A stretch of 64,000 nt of DNA from Candidatus Opimibacter skivensis (GTDB lineage Bacteria; Bacteroidota; Bacteroidia; Chitinophagales; Saprospiraceae): positions 42,531 to 106,530 of the forward strand of contig JADKHH010000028.1 in the NCBI GenBank assembly GCA_016721905.1, read 5' to 3'. Shown one piece after another: positions 52,133 through 60,656 of the stretch. Numbering within the stretch: the first letter of the stretch is position 1; the number at the start of each line of letters is the position of its first letter. The translations under genes were made by a program, and so were the position numbers. The notes below the pieces were generated by a model. It had not been told where the DNA came from and searched no databases. It saw only the letters and a program-made list of their open reading frames with translations.

Positions 52133-52543
52133 TCAGGGTTTAGTGCTTGTTTGAATCTGGATAGGGTTACTCAGGAGCTTATGCACCGGACATTTTTGAG
52201 CTATTTCTATCATGCGGGCCTTCTCTTCGGCCGTGATATTGCCTGTGATGTCGATGAGGCTTTCCACATGAGAGATCTGTCCTGTATCTGTTTTTTCGAT
52301 GCGGATACTGATTTCCAGGTCAATCCGCTCGACATCCCAGCCTTTTTTATCAGCATACATTCGTAATGTTGAGGCTGTGCAGGCAGCCAATCCACTCAAA
52401 ACCAGCTCTGTAGGTGTGGGTCCGGCGTCTTTGCCTCCGTTATCGAGAGGTTCGTCTGCAACGATCAAATGCCCTCTCATGGACAATTTGGAAATGTAAT
52501 GTTCATGCCCGATGCCGCCTTGTATCTTTGTTTTTGTACTCAT
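52133..52543 (-). CDS. OsmC-family peroxidase-like protein
   Basis: OsmC/Ohr proteins reduce organic hydroperoxides through two Cys. Both are present: Cys55 in 'SGLAACTASTLRMYADKKGW' and Cys118 in 'AQKCPVHKLLSNPI'. The 136-residue length and 'GPTPTELVLSGLAACTAST' fit the OsmC/YhfA branch. It would act in the cytoplasm. The gene stands alone, divergent from the sigma factor gene. Confidence 0.9.
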   Translation of the reverse strand: MSTKTKIQGGIGHEHYISKLSMRGHLIVADEPLDNGGKDAGPTPTELVLSGLAACTASTLRMYADKKGWDVERIDLEISIRIEKTDTGQISHVESLIDITGNITAEEKARMIEIAQKCPVHKLLSNPIQIQTSTKP

Positions 52544-52645
52544 AGCAGGGTAAAAATAGTCCTATTAGAGGTCAAAAACTGTAACACATGCAACCTCCTC
52601 CTGTAATGATTGTCATTAACCCGTTACCAAGACGCGACAAACCGG

Positions 52646-53179
52646 ATGTATTCAGAGGCTGAGTCTTCACTCATAGCCCTTTGCCTGAAAGGTGACAGGC
52701 AGGCGCAGTATACCTTGTATAAAAGGTATAGCGACGCCATGTTTAATGTCTGCCATCGTATGCTGGGTAATGAGGCGGAAGCTGAAGACGTCCTTCAGGA
52801 ATCCTTCATCGATGTATTCCGAAGACTCGATTCATTCCGGGCCGAATCAAGTCTGGGGGCATGGATCAAACGAATTGTCATCAACCATTGTCTCAATGTC
52901 TTCAAAAAGCGACGAATCAAGTTTGAAGAAATTTCAGAACGTGCCAGCAATATCCCGGCAGAAGAAAATGAAGACCATGAGGAGGTTGTCTACGAAGTAA
53001 GAAAAGTGAAGGAAGGGATTATGAAGCTTCCGGATGGTTACAGGCAGGTGCTGACGCTTTACCTCATCGAAGGGTATGACCATGCAGAGATTGCAGCTAT
53101 CCTTGGGATACAGGAGACGGGATCAAAGTCACAGTTCAGCAGGGCGAAGGCGAAGCTGCGTGATATTTTAAAAGCATAG
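52646..53179 (+). CDS. ECF-type RNA polymerase sigma factor
   Basis: Start at ATG 52646 is preferred (177 residues); an in-frame TTG lies at 52610. Region 2 ('YKRYSDAMFNVCHRMLGNEAEAEDVLQESFIDVFRRL') and region 4 ('LPDGYRQVLTLYLIEGYDHAEIAAILGI', 'SQFSRAKAKLRDIL') are clear. The anti-sigma gene and a DUF4097 surface protein follow, so the three probably form an envelope-response unit. The 258-base gap after it is full of repeats. Confidence 0.93.
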   Translation: MYSEAESSLIALCLKGDRQAQYTLYKRYSDAMFNVCHRMLGNEAEAEDVLQESFIDVFRRLDSFRAESSLGAWIKRIVINHCLNVFKKRRIKFEEISERASNIPAEENEDHEEVVYEVRKVKEGIMKLPDGYRQVLTLYLIEGYDHAEIAAILGIQETGSKSQFSRAKAKLRDILKA

Positions 53180-53426
53180 GGCAAGGAGCAAGGAGCAAGG
53201 AAAAATATCAAAGCTCCATAGGAGCTAAATGTCTGTAGCATAGAAATAAGAAAATCATTCCGAGCGCCGTAGGTGCGAAACAAGTGGCTGTGGCAAGGAG
53301 CAAGGAATAAAGTTAGAGAATGAAAAATAAATTCAGGAAGCAATGATATCTGGCAATCGCATACAAGTGCACAAGCACGCTCTAACGTTCTCACGCTCTG
53401 ACGTTCTCACGCTCTCACGTTCTAAC
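53180..53426. repeat. Repeat-rich gap: GGAGCAA array, REP-like palindromes, CGTTCTCACGCTCT array
   Basis: GGAGCAA units lie at 53180-53202. The palindrome 'agctccataggagct' is at about 53212-53226, with a related 'gagcgccgtaggtgcg' at 53261-53276. 'cgctctaacgttctcacgctctgacgttctcac' units occupy 53382-53426, ending 12 bases before the anti-sigma ATG. There is no coding sequence. Confidence 0.7.
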
Positions 53427-53437
53427 ACAGAGATAAA

Positions 53438-53944
53438 ATGAAAAGACAGGATTTATTAGAAGACTTTATCAGGGAAAACCGGGCATCATTTGATGACCTG
53501 AAAGCTCCTGATCGGGTGTGGGCGCGGATCAATAAGCAAGACCGGCCGGTTCAATCATTGTGGAAATGGACTGCTATAGCAGCGAGTGCATTGTTGCTGA
53601 TTGCCGTCGGATATATTTTCGGCATCCGGACGCAGGCGCAACCTGAAATAGCCGGATGGGATGAGTACAAGGAAGCAGAACAATATTACCAGGACCGGAT
53701 CGCACGCAAAATGGAAAAAATAAAAACCCTGCCGGTAGGCCAGGAAGTGCTGACAGATATCCAGGTGCTGGATGAAGTATATGAGCAACTTCGGAAGCAG
53801 TTGTTGGAAGATCCAAATGCTGATGCTGAGTTACTCCTGAGTGCCATGATCAGGCACCAGCAGCAGAAACTGGATATCATGGAGAAAATATTAAACCGAG
53901 TAGATAAATATCAAAGCAATGAAAGCAGCAATCATGAAATGTAG
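53438..53944 (+). CDS. Membrane anti-sigma factor
   Basis: The 168-residue protein has a cytoplasmic N-terminus ('MKRQDLLEDFIRENRASFDDLKAPDRVWARI'), one membrane segment (~43-62, 'WTAIAASALLLIAVGYIFGI') and a periplasmic helical part. This is the layout of Bacteroidota anti-sigma proteins that follow ECF sigma genes. It would hold the sigma factor encoded upstream until an envelope signal arrives. Its stop lies inside the start of the next gene (26-base overlap). Confidence 0.82.
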   Translation: MKRQDLLEDFIRENRASFDDLKAPDRVWARINKQDRPVQSLWKWTAIAASALLLIAVGYIFGIRTQAQPEIAGWDEYKEAEQYYQDRIARKMEKIKTLPVGQEVLTDIQVLDEVYEQLRKQLLEDPNADAELLLSAMIRHQQQKLDIMEKILNRVDKYQSNESSNHEM

Positions 53945-55238
53945 TATACTCCTCCTGTTGTTGATCCTCTTTTTCAATGTGGCGCAGGCTGAAAAATCTG
54001 AAGCAGAGAGACGCATCCAAAAAGAGTTTGTGGTAAAAGCAGACGGATTCTTGTCTGTCGATAACCGATATGGAAAAATCGATATCGCCATCGGTGAAAG
54101 CAATCAGATCAAAATGGAGGTCGTGATCAAAGTGCGGGCCGGAAGCGATAAGAAAGCGCAGGAAAGCCTGGATAGAATTTCCATTGATATTTCTCAATCC
54201 GGAAATCGTGTTTCCGCTTCAACAAGTGTATCATCATCATCCGGATGGAACTCGTGGTTTGGTTCCGACAATGTAGATCTGGAGATCAATTATAATATCC
54301 TGGTGCCAGCGGATATCTTTCTCGAACTGAGGCAGAAGTACGGAAGCATCTTTGTAGAAACGACCAATCGTGATCTCCGGATTGACCTGAGCTATGGCGA
54401 TCTGCGGCTCGGTGATATCAACGCTAAGTTGTCACTCGAGATGGCGTATAGTGATGGTAATATGTCCAGGATCAACAATGGGGAGTTAGTGCTGAGTTAT
54501 TCCGATCTGGAGATGGAAGATGCTGAGGCAGTGAAGGTCGATATGAAGTATACTGATCTGGTGATGGGATCCGCAAAGCGGGCGAGTATCACTACTGCCT
54601 ACAGTGACTTTCGGGGCATAGATATCTATGATCTGACCTATCGGGGCAAGTACGATGATGTGTCAGTCGAGAGGGTGCAGACGATTGATATGGAGAGTGC
54701 TTATTCAGGCATGCGCATAGGTGGGCTGAGTTCGCATGGACATTTTGATATGCGTTATGGTGACCTGCAGGTCAGCAATATAGCGGCTGGATTTTCACGC
54801 CTGGATATCAATACTTCCTACACAGGGGTCAAGCTTCGCTTCCTGCCTGGTGCTTCTTTTACAATTGATGCACAAAACAATTATTGTCCGATCAATCATC
54901 ATGACCTGCGGGTGTCAGAGGATATCCAAAAGGCAGGTAGTTCTATTCTCAAAGCTTCAAAAGGTACAGGTGGAGGATTGATTATGGCGAGGATGAATTA
55001 TGGTGAATTAAGGAGTAACTTTCCGCTATTTGAAGTTGATGCGGGGGTTTGCCCCAACGGTAAAGGGGTGTTGGAGCACCGCACAAATGGAATAATATTT
55101 ATTGATAACCCTGCGCCTGCAGATGAAACAGTTCGGCATAAAGGCCGTTTGCGACGAGCAACTCTTCATGCGTGCCGATTTCAAGCATCTCGCCGTTTTT
55201 TAGGACGAGGATACGATCCGCCATCCGGACTGTGCTGA
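53919..55238 (+). CDS. DUF4097-like secreted beta-helix protein, 3' end doubtful
   Basis: The signal peptide (MKCSILLLLLILFFNVAQA) starts at the ATG 53919 or 53934. Repeated short strands ('LRIDLSYGDLRLGDINAKLSLEMAYSDG', 'LVLSYSDLEMEDAEAVKVDMKYTDL', 'IDMESAYSGMRIGGLSSHGHFDMRYGDL') show the DUF4097/adhesin-like right-handed beta form. It is probably the output or sensor partner of the sigma/anti-sigma pair. Past 'MARMNYGELRS' (about 55015) the sequence is unlike the family and runs 140 bases into the antisense end of the ABC transporter gene. A single missing T in 'aggagtaac' would restore a stop right there. Confidence 0.78.
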   Translation: MKAAIMKCSILLLLLILFFNVAQAEKSEAERRIQKEFVVKADGFLSVDNRYGKIDIAIGESNQIKMEVVIKVRAGSDKKAQESLDRISIDISQSGNRVSASTSVSSSSGWNSWFGSDNVDLEINYNILVPADIFLELRQKYGSIFVETTNRDLRIDLSYGDLRLGDINAKLSLEMAYSDGNMSRINNGELVLSYSDLEMEDAEAVKVDMKYTDLVMGSAKRASITTAYSDFRGIDIYDLTYRGKYDDVSVERVQTIDMESAYSGMRIGGLSSHGHFDMRYGDLQVSNIAAGFSRLDINTSYTGVKLRFLPGASFTIDAQNNYCPINHHDLRVSEDIQKAGSSILKASKGTGGGLIMARMNYGELRSNFPLFEVDAGVCPNGKGVLEHRTNGIIFIDNPAPADETVRHKGRLRRATLHACRFQASRRFLGRGYDPPSGLC

Positions 55239-56943
55239 AGCGATGCGAAATGATGACAGCAGTCTTACCTTTTGTCAACTCTGAAAAGCGTTTAAACACT
55301 TCATACTCCGCCCGCGCATCGAGAGCGGCAGTGGGCTCGTCAAGGATGACGATCTGTGCGTCGCGCATATAAGCACGCGCCAGTGCAATCTTTTGCCATT
55401 CTCCGCCGGAGAGATCGATGCCCTCCGAAAATCGCTTGCCTAGCATCTGGTTGTAGCCTTCAGGTAATTTCTGAATCACAGGATCCGCAAGACTCTTTTC
55501 GGCAGCATTCCTGATCTGACTTTCATTGCCAGCTTCTTCAATCTGACCTACTGCAACATTTTCTCCTGCCTTAAAACTAAACCGGACATAATCCTGGAAG
55601 ATGACACCGATCATCTTTCGATACGATTCGATCTTAAAGTGTCGTATATCCTGTCCGTCAATCATGATCTTACCTTCCGATGGATCATACATGCGGGCGA
55701 GCAATTTGACCAGTGTAGTTTTGCCGGCACCATTTTCGCCGACAAGGGCTAGTTTCTCACCAGGATAAAGAAGGAAACTTATATGTCTTACTGCCCAGAT
55801 TTCTGTGCCGGGATATTTAAATCCTACGTTTTCAAATCGAATGCCCTCTTTTATCTGCTGTGGTGCTTCAATCGCACTTGTGCTATCCTTGATAGTCGGA
55901 ACGATGGCCAGGAAGTCAAAATAATCCTGGAGATATAATGCAGATTCTGTAATACGGGTAAAAGTGGCGAGTAAGTTTTGCAACTGATTCTGCAACCTGT
56001 TAAAGGATCCGGATAAGAAGGTGAGATCCCCGACAGTCAATATACCGCCTACAGTGCGGATGATGATTAACAGGTACGCACCATAATAGGCAAGCACACT
56101 CAGTACTTGTAATAGGGTACCCCACACTGTCCGCTTAATGGCAATCGATTTGTTGGCTTTGTAATATTCACCCGCTATCTTACTGAAACGCCTCGTTAGA
56201 AATGTATCCAGGCCAAACACTTTGATTTCCTTGGCAGTCTCTACACTGGCACCAATATACCTGAGGTAATCCAACTCCCTGCGCTGCGGCGTCCAGCTCC
56301 GAACCAATGAATAGCTTGTTCGTGAAAAGTAGGCTTCACTCAGGAAAGAAGGGAGTACAGCAATAAACAGAATAACGATCAGCCACGGTTCGAATACAAC
56401 AAGACCCGCACCGAGAAATATAATGGTGATCAGGTCCTGCAATTGACTCAGCACCATCGACATCAGTACGACTCTTCCGGTCGTCTGACGTCTCGCGCGC
56501 TCCAGTTTGTCATAGAATTCACTGTCCTCAAACATACCCAGGTCAAGGGAGGCTGCCTTGTGCATCAGTTCAACAGAGGAATGATTGGCATAAAGGTCAC
56601 CCAGTAAGGCATCCGTAAGGCTAATGATCCGGTTGAATATCTCAGAAAATACCGCCAGCCCCAGTTCGAACCCAAGCCACCACCAGAGTTGAGTGAAATC
56701 TTTTTCAGGAGCACTGATAAGCCGGATGACTTCATCGATGATCAACTTACCGACATACAACTGTCCGAGTGGAATGGCGGCTTTAAATAGCCTCAGTATG
56801 ATATTCGTGAAGGTAAGGCCGGGCGAAGTCCTCCAGATCATCCTGAAAAACGGAATGAGCAACTTAAGGGATTGCAGGCTTTCCACAAATCCCTTCTTGG
56901 GTTTCGCATCCATTTCCGGTGGAAATTCTCTTCCTAATGCCAT
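55099..56943 (-). CDS. ABC transporter, ATP-binding and permease in one protein
   Basis: ATG 56943 was chosen; the frame opens at a TTG at 56970. The 614-residue half-transporter has a six-helix exporter domain (~30-340) and an ATPase domain with Walker A 'LVGENGAGKTTLVKLL', Q-loop 'GVIFQDYVRF', signature 'LSGGEWQKIALARAYM', Walker B 'QIVILDEPTAALD' and switch His 'AVIISHRFS'. It probably works as a homodimer exporting a lipid, peptide or drug; the substrate is unknown. The Q-loop and signature fit MsbA/HlyB-type exporters. Confidence 0.92.
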   Translation of the reverse strand: MALGREFPPEMDAKPKKGFVESLQSLKLLIPFFRMIWRTSPGLTFTNIILRLFKAAIPLGQLYVGKLIIDEVIRLISAPEKDFTQLWWWLGFELGLAVFSEIFNRIISLTDALLGDLYANHSSVELMHKAASLDLGMFEDSEFYDKLERARRQTTGRVVLMSMVLSQLQDLITIIFLGAGLVVFEPWLIVILFIAVLPSFLSEAYFSRTSYSLVRSWTPQRRELDYLRYIGASVETAKEIKVFGLDTFLTRRFSKIAGEYYKANKSIAIKRTVWGTLLQVLSVLAYYGAYLLIIIRTVGGILTVGDLTFLSGSFNRLQNQLQNLLATFTRITESALYLQDYFDFLAIVPTIKDSTSAIEAPQQIKEGIRFENVGFKYPGTEIWAVRHISFLLYPGEKLALVGENGAGKTTLVKLLARMYDPSEGKIMIDGQDIRHFKIESYRKMIGVIFQDYVRFSFKAGENVAVGQIEEAGNESQIRNAAEKSLADPVIQKLPEGYNQMLGKRFSEGIDLSGGEWQKIALARAYMRDAQIVILDEPTAALDARAEYEVFKRFSELTKGKTAVIISHRFSTVRMADRILVLKNGEMLEIGTHEELLVANGLYAELFHLQAQGYQ

Positions 56944-56977
56944 CAGTGCAACGTAACATTTTTTTTCCAATTATGTT

Positions 56978-57010
56978 GCCTCTCACTCTCTCACTCTCTT
57001 ACACCTCTCA
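56978..57010. repeat. CTCTCAC array in a divergent promoter region
   Basis: 'tgcctctcactctctcactctcttacacctctcacg' lies between the divergent ABC transporter and Nudix genes. It is the same unit as the arrays before vanZ and dinB. Confidence 0.65.
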
Positions 57011-57045
57011 CGTATCGTATCTTCACCGCACAAACAAAATCCTCC

Positions 57046-57604
57046 ATGCAAGTCATCAAGCACAAAGAAGAAACCCTGTTCGACGAATTTTTTGAAGTAA
57101 GGAGAGGTATCCTCCAGTTTGAACGCTTCGATGGCACACTTTCACCCGAAGTGACCCGATACAGCTTTTCTAAATGGGATGCCGTAGCCGTACTGGTATA
57201 CCACAAGGAAAGAGACGCCTATATCCTCGTCAAACAGATAGCCCACACATCATGGTATCAATCCCTGGCTGACGGAAATAGTAGCCGGAGGTATCTCCCC
57301 CGGAGAAGACGAAGAAGATGCCGCTTATCGCGAAGTGATTGAAGAAATCGGCTATAAACCACTGACCATCCGGCGCATCACGCGTTTTTATGTATCACCT
57401 GGCATCATGAGTGAGCGGATCACCCTCTTCTATGCAGAGGTGGATGAATCTTCCAGGCTCAATGATGGCGGTGGACTCCTGGACGAAGATGAGGACATCC
57501 AACTCGTCTGGGTTCCTAAATCCTCAGCACTGGAGTGGGTCGCACAACAAGAGATCGGGGATTCGAAGACGATGGTTGCGATGCTTTGGCATCACCAAAT
57601 GTGA
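57046..57604 (+). CDS. Nudix hydrolase (frameshifted)
   Basis: The first frame (57046-57342) has the nucleoside-diphosphate-sugar pyrophosphatase-type start 'EFFEVRRGILQFERFDGTLSPEVTRYSFSKWDAVAVLVY' and 'ILVKQ'. The Nudix box is read in another frame from about 57258: 'NPWLTEIVAGGISPGEDEEDAAYREVIEEIGY', which fits GX5EX7REUXEEXGU. That frame ends at 57604. A one-base shift near 57250-57260 separates them. It resembles GDP-mannose or ADP-ribose pyrophosphatases; the substrate is inferred only. Probably one intact gene with a sequencing error. Confidence 0.82.
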
Positions 57605-57730
57605 GTTGTGAGTTGTGAATTGTGAGTTGTGAGTAGGCATGCCTTCGCATTAATAAAGGAAAACAAAAAAGTAGAGACGCGATTAATCGCGTCTCTACTT
57701 TGTTATAACTCACAATTCACAATTCACACA
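57601..57730. repeat. Opposed GTGAGTTGTGAATT arrays flanking a GTAGAGACGCG palindrome
   Basis: The left array (57602-57636) and its reverse complement (57706-57730) enclose the 34-bp perfect palindrome 57668-57701, which carries the same core as 14672-14735. The element fills the convergent gap after the Nudix gene and may terminate transcription both ways. Confidence 0.8.
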
Positions 57731-57734
57731 ATGC

Positions 57735-58420
57735 TTATTGCGCTGCCTTCACAGCTCCCACCGTGAGTTCCAACTTGATCTCATCATTGACAAAATCATC
57801 CTTGAGATCATCAAAGAATTTTTTGGATTTAAACTTGATATCCCATTCTGTCCTGTCGATGACGAAAGGCTCTGCGGTGGCTTTGAGGGCAACTCCGCTG
57901 GATAGATCAATGACTGCCTTAAAACTGACTGGCTTGGTGATATCTTTGATCCTTAATTCTCCATTGATCATGTGGGTGCCCAAGGGATCATTTTCAAGTT
58001 TGGTAGAACCCAGGATATTGAAGGTAGCTTTTGGATATTTGGACACATTGAAGAAGTCGTCTTCCTTTCCGGGTACTGACCCTTTGAGGTGCGCTTCGAG
58101 TTTCTCTTTCATTTCTCCTTCCGAATCCTTTACCTCGAGACCTGCCATATTGATTTCAACAGAGCCGCCTGTAATGAGGTCACCATCTACATAAATCGTA
58201 CCTCCTGCGATAGGGACAGTGCCGAAATGCGTGCCGGTGGGTTTGAAGGCATTCCATTTGAGTTCGCTCCTCGGTACATCAATCTCGTAGGCTGAACCTA
58301 GTGGGGTGGTACCGGATGTGGCGGTGGTGTCAGTGGTATTCTCCTCTGCGCTTTTGATTTGCAGGACACAGCCAGGAGGCTCGTAGATACGATAAGGAAT
58401 AAGAGGAATAAATGTTTCAT
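57735..58420 (-). CDS. YceI-family lipoprotein (frameshifted near the N-terminus)
   Basis: On the minus strand an ATG at 58420 starts a lipoprotein signal (MKHLFLLFLIVSTSLLAVSCKSK). The rest is read in the next frame from about 58350: 'AEENTTDTTATSGTTPLG', 'YEIDVPRSELKWNAFKPTG', 'GGTIYVDGDLITGG', then 'MAGLEVKDSEGEMKEKLEAHLKG' and 'GELRIKDITKPVSFKAVIDL' to the stop at 57735. These are YceI patterns. The shift lies in 'tcaaaagcgc' (about 58345). It is the third YceI paralogue in the window and the only lipid-anchored one. Confidence 0.8.
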
Positions 58421-58447
58421 AGCAATCGGATAAGTGGTTGAGATAAA

Positions 58448-59339
58448 TTATGATGAAAAATGACTTTGCAGATTTTCCTGGAGTCGGCTGACAAACCGCA
58501 TGGTTTCCTCTATGCTATCGATGATAATCACCTGGCCACCGTATTGGCTCCAGTCATCATCTGCGGCACGACCTGATACTACGATGGGCAGTGATGTACG
58601 ACCCACCAGGTCTTTGATAAACGGACCAAATTGCCAGTGCACCGGATCCGCATTGACGATGAGTACACATTCGACATTACACTTCCTCAGGGCATAATCA
58701 GCGCATTCGCCAGAGATATTACAGCCCATATCGGTGATGCACAATCCCTGCTTGCGGAGGAAATAATGCATAAACAAGTGACTTAATTCCTGTTGGTTTC
58801 CCTGAGGCAGCAACATGATCACCTTTGGACCTTTACAATTGTGGGCGACAGAATCAATCTCCCGTATGGTTTTGCGCTTGATCAGTTCCCTGAAACAAGC
58901 TTCATGCGCTTCTTCTATATTGCCCGACAGCCATAACAGTTCCATTTTGTCCAATACCGGCAGGATCAGGTTAATCAGGGTCGATTCAAATCCATGGATC
59001 TGGATGTGCAGATCCAGGACATTGCTCATGCCTGTCACGTCGAGATCGGCAATGCACTGCAAGAGACGTGTCTCGTCATCCTGATCGCCTTTGGAAAGCA
59101 GTTTACATTCCGCCTCCATCTCTTCCACAGTCATTTCTGCTATCCTGGAAATTCGTACCCCGTTGTTGTAGAGTTTTAACACCAGCATGAGTACCTTTGA
59201 GATCACTATCGAGATAATAGCGGATGTTGGTATCGGTTCGTTGGGGGGTCAGCAGGCCATAGCGTTTTTCCCATACCCGCAGGGTATGCGTCTTAACGCC
59301 GGTTAGTTCGGCCAGATCACTGATACTATAGATTCCCAA
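58448..59339 (-). CDS. MerR-family regulator with B12-binding-like domain (frameshifted)
   Basis: The frame from 59339 gives the MerR HTH ('MGIYSISDLAELTGVKTHTLRVWEKRYGLLTPQRTDTNIRYYLDSDLK'). After a three-A run (59196-59198, plus-strand TTT) the frame is lost. With two A it continues 'VLMLVLKLYNNGVRISRIAEM', the frame that runs to 58448. The C-terminal part has the helical cap and Rossmann fold of CarH/LitR-type cobalamin-binding regulators ('VIMLLPQGNQQELSHLFMHYFLRKQG', 'ITDMGCNIS'). The usual E-x-H-E-L-G contact is 'NQQELS', so the cobalt-binding His is missing. It overlaps no neighbour; bshA diverges from it. Confidence 0.82.
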
Positions 59340-59479
59340 GATATTCGGTTCAGAAATGCGATTATACGGTGTTATTTTTATTTACCTATGATTCCTCAAC
59401 ACTTATAGGGCAATTATTGTTTTTCAGGTCGCAATCCGGCTCCGACCCGGTCAATTTATAAAAAAAGAAATAGCAACCC

Positions 59480-60644
59480 ATGCGCATTGGAATAGTTTGT
59501 TATCCGACATACGGAGGTAGTGGTGTGGTAGCCACGGAGTTAGGCCTCGCATTGGCAGCCAAAGGGCATCAGATTCACTTCATTACCTACAAGCGACCGG
59601 TGCGCCTCACCCATTATCAGGAAAATGTCTTCTTCCACGAGGTCAATACCGAGGAATACCCCTTTTGACTATACGCCATACGATACTACCCTCACCAGCA
59701 AGCTGGTGGATGTGGTCAAGTATGAAAAGCTCGACCTCCTCCATGTGCACTATGCCATCCCTCACGCTACCGTCGCCTACCTGGCCAAACAGATACTGGC
59801 AGATGAAGGAATCTATATTCCTGTAGTGACTACATTGCACGGCACAGATATTACACTGGTAGGCAGTGACCGGTCGTTTGCTCCGGTGGTGGCCTTCAGT
59901 ATCAATCAGAGTGACGGCGTGACTGCCGTATCAAATCACCTGAGACAACAAACCTGTGAACAACTCAAAATCAAAAAGGAAATCGAAGTCATTTACAATT
60001 TTATTGACTTCGCCCGGTTCAGCCGCCTCAACAAAGAGCATTTCCGTAAAGCCATAGCGCCTGACGGAGAAAAGATCCTTGTGCATATAAGCAACTTCAG
60101 GAAGGTGAAGCGAATAGAAGACGCCATCAAGACCTTTGAGATCGTTCAGAAAAAAGTACCTTCAAAATTGTTGCTGGTGGGTGATGGACCGGAACGTCCA
60201 AGGCTGGAGCGAATGACCCGTGAACTGGGGTTATATGATCATGTCAGGTTTCTAGGTAAACAGGACGCTGTTGAAGAAATCCTCGCTGTAGCAGACCTCT
60301 TTTTGATTCCTTCTTCTAATGAAAGTTTTGGTTTAGCAGCGCTGGAAGCAATGGCATGCGAGGTTCCTGTCATTTCATCCAATGCTGGCGGACTCCCTGA
60401 AGTAAATATCCATGGGGTGACCGGTTGTGTAGCTGATGTTGGTGATTATGAATCAATGGCCGCACATGCCCTGATGCTCCTTGAGGATGAAAGCTTGTTG
60501 AAGCAATACAGCCACAATGCGCTCATGCAGGCGAGGAAGTTTGATATCAGTATTGTACTGCCTCAGTACGAAGCGTATTATGAAAAGGTCGTGAGTCGTT
60601 TTATGGCCTCCGGAAAGAAAAATAAATTATCGCTTACGGCATAA
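59480..60644 (+). CDS. bshA: N-acetyl-alpha-D-glucosaminyl L-malate synthase (frameshifted)
   Basis: BshA transfers GlcNAc from UDP-GlcNAc to L-malate, the first step of bacillithiol synthesis. The first frame (59480-59668) begins 'MRIGIVCYPTYGGSGVVATELGLALAAKGH' and stops at 'EEYPF'. The second frame continues directly with 'DYTPYDTTLTSKLVDV', 'LDLLHVHYAIPHA', 'TTLHGTDITLVGSD', 'VISNFRKVKR'-type text and the GT4 donor site 'PSSNESFGLAALEAMACEVPVISSNAGGLPEV'. One extra T in the four-T run 59663-59666 explains the break. This conserved gene is otherwise complete, so the break is probably an assembly error. Confidence 0.9.
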
Positions 60645-60656
60645 GGTTATTGCCCC

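Noticed and set aside
53382..53426. Possible CRISPR array
   Set aside because: Units are about 7 to 15 bases without unique spacers, and no cas genes are present; these are simple tandem repeats.
59480..60644. Programmed frameshifting in bshA, alkB and others
   Set aside because: The runs are only three or four bases, lack slippery-site and pseudoknot context, and so many unrelated genes are affected that sequencing error is simpler.
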